Positions 17,146-26,100 of a stretch of 38,230 nucleotides of DNA are shown piece after piece. The stretch spans positions 1 through 38,230 of the forward strand of contig JADLBE010000437.1 of NCBI GenBank assembly GCA_020847915.1, written 5' to 3'. The stretch comes from Saprospiraceae bacterium. GTDB lineage: Bacteria; Bacteroidota; Bacteroidia; Chitinophagales; Saprospiraceae. The notes under the pieces were generated by a model, which saw only the letters and a program-made list of their open reading frames with translations, had not been told where the DNA came from and did no database searches. Within the stretch, counting starts at the first letter, position 1; the number at the start of each line of letters is the position of its first letter. The position numbers and the translations under genes are program-made.

Positions 17146-17153
17146 TAGTTTTG
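17146..17153 (+). promoter_or_regulatory. -7 box for the TlpA-like gene
   Basis: TAGTTTTG fully matches TAnnTTTG and ends 26 bases before the ATG at 17180. It rules against the longer frame that starts at the TTG at 17105, since that start would lie upstream of the promoter. Confidence 0.55.
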
Positions 17154-17179
17154 CGTTGTCTTTTCTTTTAAAACGCAAC

Positions 17180-18529
17180 ATGAAAAACATACTCCTTCTC
17201 CTCCTCCTTTTGCCCGCAGGGCTTTACGCCTTCCAAAAACCTGCTGCCGACAAGGTTACGCTCATTTGTAGAGTGGTCAATGTTCCCGCCAACACCGACA
17301 GCCTCAACCTGTATGATCTTGGTGGTTTGGTCAACACCATTGTAGGCCGCGCCGCACGCCGTGACGGCGACAGCGCTTTTGTCTTTGTGGTGCCCCGCAG
17401 CCAGCCCAAATACTACGGCATTGGTTTTAGCGATGTTGCCCTCGGACGTGTCGTGCTCGGTGAAGAACCTGAAGTAACCCTGTGGGGCAACGGCCAGGTT
17501 ATGGACAAGGCGCGTACCGCCAACTCTCCTGCCAACAAAGGTTATGAAGGCATGCTGAAACGGGTGGAATCATTCAATGAAGAAGGACTCGCAGCTCGTA
17601 CTGCCTTTGCCAACGATCAAAAGGCCAACGATTCCAGACTAAAAAAACTGGAAGCCGACAAACTCAGCTTCCTCGACTCTTTGAAAAAAGCCAATCCACT
17701 TGTCTGGCGCTCCGCTACCCTGCTCCTGTCGCCCGAGTTCACGCCCAAGCCTGGCACTACAGAGCTGGATTTCCTCAGCAAAGAGTATTTCCGCAACGCC
17801 AAACTCAGCGACAAAGGTTACGAACTTTGCCCCGATGTTTATACGGCTTTCGACAACTACACCCGCAAACTGGTCAACCTGGGCGCCAATCCCGACCAAC
17901 TCCAGCAAATGGTTGATGCCCAACTGGCCAAACTTACCCCCGGTTCAGCTACCCACCGCCTCGCCCTCGGCGGCGTTGTTAATGCAACCAAATCCACCAG
18001 CCACCCCAAATACACAACTTTCGCCAACGTTTACATCAACCAGTACCGCAGCAACAGCAAAGGAGAAATTGGCCGGCTAGAATACGACATCAAACGCTCA
18101 AGCACCAGCACACCCGGTGCAGAAGCGCCCGATCTCGTTGGCGCTACACCCGAAGGTGGCACCTTATCCCTCAAAGAACTTCGCGGACAATACGTACTTG
18201 TCGATTTTTGGGCAAGCTGGTGTGGTCCCTGCCGCCGCGAAAATCCGAATGTAAAAGCCAATTACGAAAAATACCACGCCAAAGGATTTGAAATCCTCGG
18301 CGTCAGCCTCGACCGCGACCAAACCGCCTGGGTCAATGCCATCAAACAGGACGGCATCCATTGGAAACACATCAGCGACCTCAAAGGCTGGCAGAGTGAA
18401 CACGCCAAACTCTATTCCGTCAATTCCATCCCGCAAACACTGTTGCTCGACAGAGAAGGCAAAATCATCGTCCGCAACCTGCGCGGTGAACAATTGGGAC
18501 AAAAATTGAAGGAGATTTTTGGAGAATGA
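17180..18529 (+). CDS. TlpA-like periplasmic thioredoxin with N-terminal extension
   Basis: 449 residues from the ATG at 17180 (MKNILLLLLLLPAGLYA), a clear signal peptide. Residues 25-310 are an N-terminal region of the type seen in Bacteroidota TlpA/ResA proteins; its first 100 residues resemble a DUF4369-like beta domain and the rest is helical. Residues 314-449 are the thioredoxin fold, with W347-C348-G349-P350-C351 as active site, the cis-Pro in SIPQT (P418) and LLLDREGKI. It would act as an envelope thiol-disulfide reductase, for example in cytochrome c maturation or disulfide repair; the partner is not known. It is the last gene before the repeat array. Confidence 0.92.
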   Translation: MKNILLLLLLLPAGLYAFQKPAADKVTLICRVVNVPANTDSLNLYDLGGLVNTIVGRAARRDGDSAFVFVVPRSQPKYYGIGFSDVALGRVVLGEEPEVTLWGNGQVMDKARTANSPANKGYEGMLKRVESFNEEGLAARTAFANDQKANDSRLKKLEADKLSFLDSLKKANPLVWRSATLLLSPEFTPKPGTTELDFLSKEYFRNAKLSDKGYELCPDVYTAFDNYTRKLVNLGANPDQLQQMVDAQLAKLTPGSATHRLALGGVVNATKSTSHPKYTTFANVYINQYRSNSKGEIGRLEYDIKRSSTSTPGAEAPDLVGATPEGGTLSLKELRGQYVLVDFWASWCGPCRRENPNVKANYEKYHAKGFEILGVSLDRDQTAWVNAIKQDGIHWKHISDLKGWQSEHAKLYSVNSIPQTLLLDREGKIIVRNLRGEQLGQKLKEIFGE

Positions 18530-18540
18530 TAGGATACATG

Positions 18541-18632
18541 GCAGTTTAAAAAAACGGGCTGCTGGTAAAAATGGGGTGGTCGCCTTTGGCGACATACCCC
18601 ATTTTTACCAGCAGCCCGTTTTTTTAAACTGC
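18541..18632. repeat. Perfect 36-bp stem hairpin after the TlpA-like gene
   Basis: Bases 18541-18576 and 18597-18632 are exact reverse complements. The 20-base loop holds a second small hairpin, gtcgcc-ttt-ggcgac. The right stem carries seven T (18619-18625), so it can also serve as the terminator of the TlpA-like gene. The right stem is at the same time the start of the first array unit, so the left stem is a partial unit in inverted orientation. Confidence 0.9.
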
Positions 18633-18774
18633 TATGCCCTCCATGGTATGTTTTGATTCCGTTGTAACAAACCACAACACCTTTCCAAAATACAGTCACA
18701 CCATTGACCAACCCTCCCGGAGGGAGTAGTTTTACAAGATGGGGAGGGGGTGTATGCCGGCTAGCCGGCATACA
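18599..18774 (+). repeat. Array unit A (176 bp)
   Basis: Block X (ccatttttaccagcagcccg through atgccctcc), then an interior of about 70 bases, then block Y (accaaccctcccggaggg through ggggaggg), then a linker that is a perfect short palindrome, tgccggctagccggca. The interior is nearly identical to that of unit B. No coding potential. Confidence 0.88.
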
Positions 18775-18948
18775 CCATTTTTACCAGCAGCCCGTTTATT
18801 AAACTGCTATGCCCTCCATGTTATGTTTGATTCCGTTGTAACAAACCACAACACCTTTCCAAAATACAGTCGTACCATCGACCAACCCTCCCGGAGGGAG
18901 TAGTTTCACAAGATGGGGAGGGAGTGTATGCCGGCTAAACGACATACC
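18775..18948 (+). repeat. Array unit B (174 bp)
   Basis: Same blocks X and Y as unit A, with scattered substitutions (for example gtaccatcgacc against acaccattgacc). The linker at its end, tgccggctaaacgaca, has the left half of the unit-A palindrome and an unrelated right half, as if two different palindromes had been joined at their centres. Confidence 0.88.
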
Positions 18949-19115
18949 CCATTTTTACCAGCAGCCCGTTTATTAAACTGCTATGCCCTCCTTTTGGATG
19001 ATTTGGATAGACCCGGACAATACAAAAATGCCAAAGAATTGTGAGTTGTTTCACATTCGACCAACCCTCCCGGAGGGAGTAGTTTTACAAGATGGGGAGG
19101 GGGTGTAAGCCGGCT
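18949..19115 (+). repeat. Array unit C, continuing into the axis of symmetry
   Basis: Blocks X and Y are conserved, but the interior (about 18992-19058) is unrelated to the interiors of A and B. The linker is the palindrome centred on the axis (19103-19128). By comparison with A the unit would end at about 19126, so the fold-back happens at the centre of its linker. Confidence 0.85.
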
Positions 19116-19128
19116 AGCCGGCTTACAC
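19103..19128. repeat. 26-bp palindrome at the exact centre of the window
   Basis: gtgtaagccggct pairs with agccggcttacac, centred at 19115/19116. The same kind of linker palindrome (tgccggctagccggca) occurs in unit A at 18756-18771, where the sequence continues normally into the next unit. The site is thus a natural array linker that has become the turning point. Confidence 0.9.
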
Positions 19129-19632
19129 CCCCTCCCCATCTTGTAAAACTACTCCCTCCGGGAGGGTTGGTCGAATGTGAAACAACTCACAATTCTTTGG
19201 CATTTTTGTATTGTCCGGGTCTATCCAAATCATCCAAAAGGAGGGCATAGCAGTTTAATAAACGGGCTGCTGGTAAAAATGGGGTATGTCGTTTAGCCGG
19301 CATACACTCCCTCCCCATCTTGTGAAACTACTCCCTCCGGGAGGGTTGGTCGATGGTACGACTGTATTTTGGAAAGGTGTTGTGGTTTGTTACAACGGAA
19401 TCAAACATAACATGGAGGGCATAGCAGTTTAATAAACGGGCTGCTGGTAAAAATGGTGTATGCCGGCTAGCCGGCATACACCCCCTCCCCATCTTGTAAA
19501 ACTACTCCCTCCGGGAGGGTTGGTCAATGGTGTGACTGTATTTTGGAAAGGTGTTGTGGTTTGTTACAACGGAATCAAAACATACCATGGAGGGCATAGC
19601 AGTTTAAAAAAACGGGCTGCTGGTAAAAATGG
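19116..19632 (-). repeat. Mirror of array units C, B and A
   Basis: Exact reverse complement of 18599-19115: unit C from the axis to 19282, unit B 19283-19456, unit A 19457-19632. It contains no additional unit and no difference from the left arm. Confidence 0.88.
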
Positions 19633-19690
19633 GGTATGTCGCCAAAGGCGACCACCCCATTTTTACCAGCAGCCCGTTTTTTTAAACTGC
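19599..19690. repeat. Mirror of the 36-bp stem hairpin
   Basis: Same hairpin as 18541-18632, downstream of the mirrored TlpA-like gene. Stems 19599-19634 and 19655-19690. Confidence 0.88.
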
Positions 19691-19701
19691 CATGTATCCT
19701 A

Positions 19702-21051
19702 TCATTCTCCAAAAATCTCCTTCAATTTTTGTCCCAATTGTTCACCGCGCAGGTTGCGGACGATGATTTTGCCTTCTCTGTCGAGCAACAGTGTTTGCGG
19801 GATGGAATTGACGGAATAGAGTTTGGCGTGTTCACTCTGCCAGCCTTTGAGGTCGCTGATGTGTTTCCAATGGATGCCGTCCTGTTTGATGGCATTGACC
19901 CAGGCGGTTTGGTCGCGGTCGAGGCTGACGCCGAGGATTTCAAATCCTTTGGCGTGGTATTTTTCGTAATTGGCTTTTACATTCGGATTTTCGCGGCGGC
20001 AGGGACCACACCAGCTTGCCCAAAAATCGACAAGTACGTATTGTCCGCGAAGTTCTTTGAGGGATAAGGTGCCACCTTCGGGTGTAGCGCCAACGAGATC
20101 GGGCGCTTCTGCACCGGGTGTGCTGGTGCTTGAGCGTTTGATGTCGTATTCTAGCCGGCCAATTTCTCCTTTGCTGTTGCTGCGGTACTGGTTGATGTAA
20201 ACGTTGGCGAAAGTTGTGTATTTGGGGTGGCTGGTGGATTTGGTTGCATTAACAACGCCGCCGAGGGCGAGGCGGTGGGTAGCTGAACCGGGGGTAAGTT
20301 TGGCCAGTTGGGCATCAACCATTTGCTGGAGTTGGTCGGGATTGGCGCCCAGGTTGACCAGTTTGCGGGTGTAGTTGTCGAAAGCCGTATAAACATCGGG
20401 GCAAAGTTCGTAACCTTTGTCGCTGAGTTTGGCGTTGCGGAAATACTCTTTGCTGAGGAAATCCAGCTCTGTAGTGCCAGGCTTGGGCGTGAACTCGGGC
20501 GACAGGAGCAGGGTAGCGGAGCGCCAGACAAGTGGATTGGCTTTTTTCAAAGAGTCGAGGAAGCTGAGTTTGTCGGCTTCCAGTTTTTTTAGTCTGGAAT
20601 CGTTGGCCTTTTGATCGTTGGCAAAGGCAGTACGAGCTGCGAGTCCTTCTTCATTGAATGATTCCACCCGTTTCAGCATGCCTTCATAACCTTTGTTGGC
20701 AGGAGAGTTGGCGGTACGCGCCTTGTCCATAACCTGGCCGTTGCCCCACAGGGTTACTTCAGGTTCTTCACCGAGCACGACACGTCCGAGGGCAACATCG
20801 CTAAAACCAATGCCGTAGTATTTGGGCTGGCTGCGGGGCACCACAAAGACAAAAGCGCTGTCGCCGTCACGGCGTGCGGCGCGGCCTACAATGGTGTTGA
20901 CCAAACCACCAAGATCATACAGGTTGAGGCTGTCGGTGTTGGCGGGAACATTGACCACTCTACAAATGAGCGTAACCTTGTCGGCAGCAGGTTTTTGGAA
21001 GGCGTAAAGCCCTGCGGGCAAAAGGAGGAGGAGAAGGAGTATGTTTTTCAT
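19702..21051 (-). CDS. TlpA-like periplasmic thioredoxin, mirror copy
   Basis: Identical 449-residue protein to the gene at 17180-18529: signal peptide, long N-terminal region, thioredoxin fold with WCGPC at 347-351 and cis-Pro 418. The start is set by ATG at 21051, with its -7 box at 21078-21085. The two copies point towards each other across the repeat array. No synonymous difference exists between them, which is not expected for an old duplication. Confidence 0.88.
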   Translation of the reverse strand: MKNILLLLLLLPAGLYAFQKPAADKVTLICRVVNVPANTDSLNLYDLGGLVNTIVGRAARRDGDSAFVFVVPRSQPKYYGIGFSDVALGRVVLGEEPEVTLWGNGQVMDKARTANSPANKGYEGMLKRVESFNEEGLAARTAFANDQKANDSRLKKLEADKLSFLDSLKKANPLVWRSATLLLSPEFTPKPGTTELDFLSKEYFRNAKLSDKGYELCPDVYTAFDNYTRKLVNLGANPDQLQQMVDAQLAKLTPGSATHRLALGGVVNATKSTSHPKYTTFANVYINQYRSNSKGEIGRLEYDIKRSSTSTPGAEAPDLVGATPEGGTLSLKELRGQYVLVDFWASWCGPCRRENPNVKANYEKYHAKGFEILGVSLDRDQTAWVNAIKQDGIHWKHISDLKGWQSEHAKLYSVNSIPQTLLLDREGKIIVRNLRGEQLGQKLKEIFGE

Positions 21052-21077
21052 GTTGCGTTTTAAAAGAAAAGACAACG

Positions 21078-21085
21078 CAAAACTA
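21078..21085 (-). promoter_or_regulatory. -7 box for the mirrored TlpA-like gene
   Basis: TAGTTTTG on the minus strand; mirror of 17146-17153. Confidence 0.5.
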
Positions 21086-21135
21086 AGGTGTTTAGCAACA
21101 CCACGTTTGGGCATAAAAGTTAACAACCCTCAAAT

Positions 21136-21804
21136 TTACCGTATTTCGAGGGTGTCGGTCGTGGTATAGTACTCGATGATGCCCGTGCAATCGACTCCGT
21201 TGACGTTGGATTTGATCAGTTTTTTGCGCACGAGGTAAAGTGTCCACTGGCCTGGTTCGAGTTCGCTGAGTTTGGCTGCGGGGTAGCTTAGGCGGGATTC
21301 AGGACCTGGATTGATCACTTCAAGCGGTTTGGTTTGGCGCAGTTTGGCATTTTCCCACATAAAAACCAGCACTTCACCTTTGCCGAGCGGTTGTCCTTCC
21401 CAGGAGAAAGTTGCGGCTTTGGATCGGTCAATCACTTTGTTGCCGAAGGTAAAGCTGCTGATGGGATCGAGCTGGGAATTGAAAAACTGTTCACGCCCTT
21501 GGTCGTCTTTCCAGCTGAACGTGTGTTTGGTTTCAAAACCACCGTTTTTATCAAAACGGTAGGTTATGCTGCGCATGGGTTGGATGTTCATGTCCATAGC
21601 CTGGTAGCGGACGCCTCCGGCAACTTCAACGGGCAGGGCATCCTTGCCGGGTTCGGCAATGCGCATGGTGGCTTCGGTGTGGATTTGCCCTTCTTGTTCG
21701 AGGTACCGGACGTAGGTTTCCAAAGATTGTTTGTTGACTGGCGTTTCTGGTGAACAAAAAGAAAACGCCAAAGTCGTCAGAATTGAAAAAAAGATGTGTT
21801 TCAT
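21136..21804 (-). CDS. Hypothetical protein, possible lipoprotein, mirror copy
   Basis: Identical 222-residue product to 16427-17095: hydrophobic leader, Cys17, beta-rich mature part, unrecognised family. It lies upstream of the mirrored TlpA-like gene and is divergent from the mirrored dehydrogenase. Confidence 0.77.
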   Translation of the reverse strand: MKHIFFSILTTLAFSFCSPETPVNKQSLETYVRYLEQEGQIHTEATMRIAEPGKDALPVEVAGGVRYQAMDMNIQPMRSITYRFDKNGGFETKHTFSWKDDQGREQFFNSQLDPISSFTFGNKVIDRSKAATFSWEGQPLGKGEVLVFMWENAKLRQTKPLEVINPGPESRLSYPAAKLSELEPGQWTLYLVRKKLIKSNVNGVDCTGIIEYYTTTDTLEIR

Positions 21805-21817
21805 ATCGAGCTATGGA

Positions 21818-21825
21818 TATCTTTG
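21818..21825 (+). promoter_or_regulatory. Possible -7 box, mirrored 2-hydroxyacid dehydrogenase
   Basis: TATCTTTG; mirror of 16406-16413. No clear -33. Confidence 0.33.
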
Positions 21826-21878
21826 CCTCTACAGTTGGATGAATCGGGAGAGGGGTGCAGTGAATGGTTTTGCAAGGG

Positions 21879-21909
21879 CAAAGTTCAGCCTTGTTGCATG
21901 AACCACCAA
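21879..21909 (-). promoter_or_regulatory. Possible promoter, mirrored 222-aa gene
   Basis: TTG, 20 bases, GAACTTTG on the minus strand; mirror of 16322-16352. Confidence 0.33.
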
Positions 21910-22026
21910 CAACATGGCACTTTCTTTCACGAATTCAGGAGCTGTGTTCACATGCCACGGTAATGTATTCACACACTGGCCCGAATTCATTTTGAAAAAA
22001 GGGTCTAATTTCGATGTATTGTTAGC

Positions 22027-22980
22027 ATGAAAAGAGTGCTAATCACGGATGATTGTCATCCGGTTTTGACCGAAGGTTTAATGAAGTTGGGGTACGTGAT
22101 CGATTTTGAACCGGATATTTCGCCTGGGGAAACATTGGAACGTATTGCGGTTTACGAAGGATTGATCATCAACAGTAAAATTCTGGTTAACCGCACACTC
22201 CTGGATGCCGCTCTGAAACTTCGTTTTGTTGCACGCCTGGGCTCGGGCATGGAAATCGTTGACCGGGCCTATGCCGCCGAAAAAGGTGTTGCTGTGCTGA
22301 GCAGTCCGGAAGGCAACCGGAACGCTGTAGCCGAGCAAGCCCTGGGCATGCTGCTGGTATTGGCCAACAACATTCTCCGGGCCGACCGCCAGGTGCGCCG
22401 CAACGAGTGGTACCGTGAAGCCAACCGCGGATTTGAACTGCGTGGCAAAACCATAGGGTTGATTGGTTTCGGGCATACCGGAAGCCAGTTCGCCCGCAAA
22501 CTGTCCGGAATGGAGATGACTGTTTTGGCGTACGATAAATACCTGAAAACCGGATACGCCGAGGCCATGCCCTGGGTACAGGAATGTACTTTGGAAAAAT
22601 TGCAGGCCCAAAGCGATATCATCAGTTTGCACCTGCCCCTTACCAATGAAACCAAACAAATTGCCGGCAGCAGTTTTTTTAAAAATTGCAAAGACGGCAT
22701 GATACTGATCAATACTTCACGGGGGAGCTGTGTTAACACCACCGACCTTGTGGAAGCCCTTGAAAGTGGTCGGGTTGGAGGCGCTTGTCTGGATGTGTTT
22801 GAAAATGAAAAACCTCAAACATATACCGATGCAGAACAAGCAGTTTTTAACCGGCTTTACCAACTCGACAATGTGGTGCTAACGCCACACATCGCCGGGT
22901 GGACACACGAATCGAAATACCTCCTGGGAAGTATCCTGCTCGACAAAATCGAAGCGGTACTCGAAAAAGGGAATGGATAA
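22027..22980 (+). CDS. D-isomer 2-hydroxyacid dehydrogenase, mirror copy
   Basis: Identical 317-residue protein to 15251-16204, with the Rossmann loop GLIGFGHTG and the Arg, Glu and His catalytic set (SRGSCVN, VFENEKP, TPHIAGWT). It reads towards the TonB receptor on the same strand, with a gap of 184 bases that holds the operator-like repeat. Confidence 0.87.
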   Translation: MKRVLITDDCHPVLTEGLMKLGYVIDFEPDISPGETLERIAVYEGLIINSKILVNRTLLDAALKLRFVARLGSGMEIVDRAYAAEKGVAVLSSPEGNRNAVAEQALGMLLVLANNILRADRQVRRNEWYREANRGFELRGKTIGLIGFGHTGSQFARKLSGMEMTVLAYDKYLKTGYAEAMPWVQECTLEKLQAQSDIISLHLPLTNETKQIAGSSFFKNCKDGMILINTSRGSCVNTTDLVEALESGRVGGACLDVFENEKPQTYTDAEQAVFNRLYQLDNVVLTPHIAGWTHESKYLLGSILLDKIEAVLEKGNG

Positions 22981-23000
22981 AAATCAATGGTGGATCGACG

Positions 23001-23047
23001 AAATTTGTCAAATTTTCGACAAATTTTCGGCAAGACTAACACCTTTG
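23001..23047 (+). promoter_or_regulatory. Operator-like repeat and -7-like box before the TonB receptor, mirror copy
   Basis: aaatttgtc at 23001-23009 and gacaaattt at 23018-23026, then CACCTTTG at 23040-23047; mirror of 15184-15230. It starts 20 bases after the dehydrogenase stop codon and is about 120 bases from the receptor ATG. Confidence 0.4.
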
Positions 23048-23164
23048 CCGCCTCTTTTAGTACCATTGCGTCCTTTTTAATCTTTTGAAACCCGCATCAA
23101 ACCAAACCCACTGTAGCCTAATCGCAATCTTGTTTTTGTTTTTCATCGAAAATCACCTTATTCT

Positions 23165-26100
23165 ATGGTACGTTCTCTACTATTAACCTTAGCGATGCTC
23201 CTTAGTGCCGGAGTCGTTATGGCCCAAACTGTTCTGCAGGGAAAGGTCGTTGACGATAAAGGCGAAGAGCTGATCGGAGCAACCGTTAAAGTGCTGAAGG
23301 GTACCGAACTTGCTCGTGGTACGATTACCGACTACGAGGGCAACTTCCGGGTTAACGTCGACCCAGGCACGTACAGTGTGGAAGTGTCCTACACCGGTTT
23401 CCAACCTTCGCGCACGGACGGTGTTCGGGTACTCACCAACCAGCTCAACTTCCTTGATGTTATCCTGGTGGAAGGAGCGATCCTTACGGAGGTTGTCATC
23501 ACCCAGTACAAAGTCCCGCTCATCGAGCAGGACAAAACGCAGGGTGGTCAAACACTTACCTCCGAGCAGATTCGCAACCTGCCAACGCGTAGCGTCAATG
23601 CCATTGTAGCCACCACCGCCGGCGTCACTTCGGTTGACGGAGGCGACGTGAACATCAAAGGTTCACGAGCCAATGGTACCAACTATTACATCGATGGTAT
23701 CCGTGTTTACGGCAACCAGGTACCTCCTGTTCAGGACATCGAACAGCTCCAGGTAATTACCGGTGGTCTCGGCGCTGAATACGGCGACGTAACGGGCGGT
23801 GTTATCTCGCTGATCACCAAAGGCCCGGCCAGCGAATACCACGGTGCTGTGGAGGTTGAAAACTCCTACGGTCTCGATCCTTACGGATGGTTGCTGGCCA
23901 ATGCCAACCTCAGCGGACCGCTCTTAAAGCGCAAAGGTGAAAATGGCTCTTCCACAACGTTGATTGGTTTCCGCCTTTCGGGTCAATACCTCGGCCAGAA
24001 AGATGACGACCCGCCGGCACTTCCCATTTACCGTCCGAAAGCATCGGTATTGCAAAACCTTGAAGCCAATCCGCTTACACGTTTGAATGGCAACATCGTT
24101 AACACAGCCGAACAGCTCACCAACGATAGTGTTGATGTGCTCGATTACCGTCCGAACGAATCCCGTCAGGACATCGACCTTACCGGTAAGCTGGATTTCC
24201 GTCTTGCCGAAAACATCGACTTCAGTGTAACGGGTACGTACAAAGACGTTCAAAATCAAATTACGCCCACTCAGAACGACCTGACCTGGTCTATCCTGAA
24301 CTCGCCTTACAACCCAACGGTGTATGATACCCGCTGGCGTACACTTGCACGTTTCCGCCACCGCCTGGGCAACACCGACGGTCAGCAGGAATCGTCAAAC
24401 AAGGTATCGATCAGCAATGCCAGCTACCAGCTGCAGTTTGGTTTCGAACGCGCCAACAGCGAACGCAACGACAAACGTCATGGCGATCGCATGTTCGACT
24501 ACGGCTACATCGGCCGTTTCGACTTCGACTACACTCCGATCATTGGCGTATCGCCAAGCGATCCCAACACCATTGTGCACATCGACAACCAGGAAGCCTT
24601 CACCGGTTTCCAGGCAGGTTATGTAGGCGCGAATGGCCAGGTGGTTGTACCCAACCAAACCCTGGTTAACTACAATGCTTTCGCCAATCCGGAAGTATAC
24701 AGCTCCTACCTGAACCAGAACGGCCGTTTTTCAGGTGCATACGACGACGTTTGGTCGGGTATGTATTCCAACGTTGGCCAATCGTACAACCGTATCGACA
24801 AATCGGAGTCCGATGTAATGACGATCATGGCTTCGGCGGGTTTCGACCTCAAGCTCGGCCGGTCGGGTACGCACAACATCCAGTTTGGTTTGCTCAATGA
24901 GCAACGTACACAACGTTTCTGGGTAGTATCACCCAATGCCCTCTGGAACCTGGCCACACTGCAGGCAAACAGCCACTTCAATGGTCTGGATACCACCAAG
25001 GTGATTGGTCAGATTTTTGTTCCTTTCCTTGGCGACTCCATCGATCAATACGCCAACGCCATTACCGAACAAGGCGACAACAAATTTTACAAGTCGATCC
25101 GTCAGGAACTTGGTTTGGGCCTCGACGAATACGTCAATGTAAACAGCCTTTCCCCTGATCAACTGAATCTTGGCATGTTTTCGCCACGTGAACTTGCCGA
25201 CCAGCAGCTTGTAAACTATTACGGCTACGACCACCTGGGCAACAAACTGGATGAAGGCGTTACGTTCAACGACTTCTTTACCAGTGTTGACGCCGATGGC
25301 GTGCGTAATTTCCCGGTTGCTCCACTGCGTCCGGTATACCAGGCAGCATACCTGAAAGACAGGTTTACGTTCAATAAGATGATTTTCAGCCTTGGTTTGC
25401 GCGTCGAACGTTTCGACCTCAATACCCGTGTGATGAAAGATCAGTTCTCGTTGTACGAAGTAATGGAAGCCAAAGAATATTTCGAAACCGTTCCAGGTGC
25501 AGGTCAGCGCCCCGGCAACGTTGGAGATGACTTCAAAGTTTACGTCAACAGCGAGCAGGACCTGAGCCCCAAAGCATTCCGCGATGCCAACAATACCTGG
25601 TATTTCGCCGACGGCACCCAGGCCAACGATGGCAACGTGATCTTTGGCGGTGGTGTGGTATCCCCACTTATCCGTGACACTGTTTCCGGCGACGACATCT
25701 TCGATCCCCGCTTCAACCCGGATCTTTCTTTCGAAGACTACACGCCGCAGGTTAACTGGCTGCCCCGTATGGCTTTCTCGTTCCCAATCAACGAAAACGC
25801 CAACTTCTTTGCCCACTACGACATCCTTGTGCAGCGCCCGCCCAGCAACTGGGAGGTAACGCCGCTCAACTACCTGTATTTCTACGTTCCAGGCCGCACA
25901 ACCGAAAACAATGCCAACCTGCGTCCGGAACGTGTGGTTGACTACGAAGTAGGTTTCCAGCAGCGTCTGAACCAAAACTCGGCGCTTAAGTTTTCGGCTT
26001 ACTACCGCGAAATGCGCGATATGATCCAGCAACGCACGATCCTTTATGTTCCAACCATTGGCCGCTACGACACGTATGGCAACATCGACTTCGGTACGGT

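Noticed and set aside
17105..17179. TTG-initiated extension of the TlpA-like gene
   Set aside because: It would begin upstream of the -7 box at 17146 and put 25 residues before a clear signal peptide.
18599..19632. CRISPR array
   Set aside because: Units are about 175 bp with long constant blocks, interiors are not all different, and no cas gene is present.
18541..19690. Integron attC array or insertion sequence
   Set aside because: No integrase or transposase, no cassette genes between the repeats and no convincing attC core sites.
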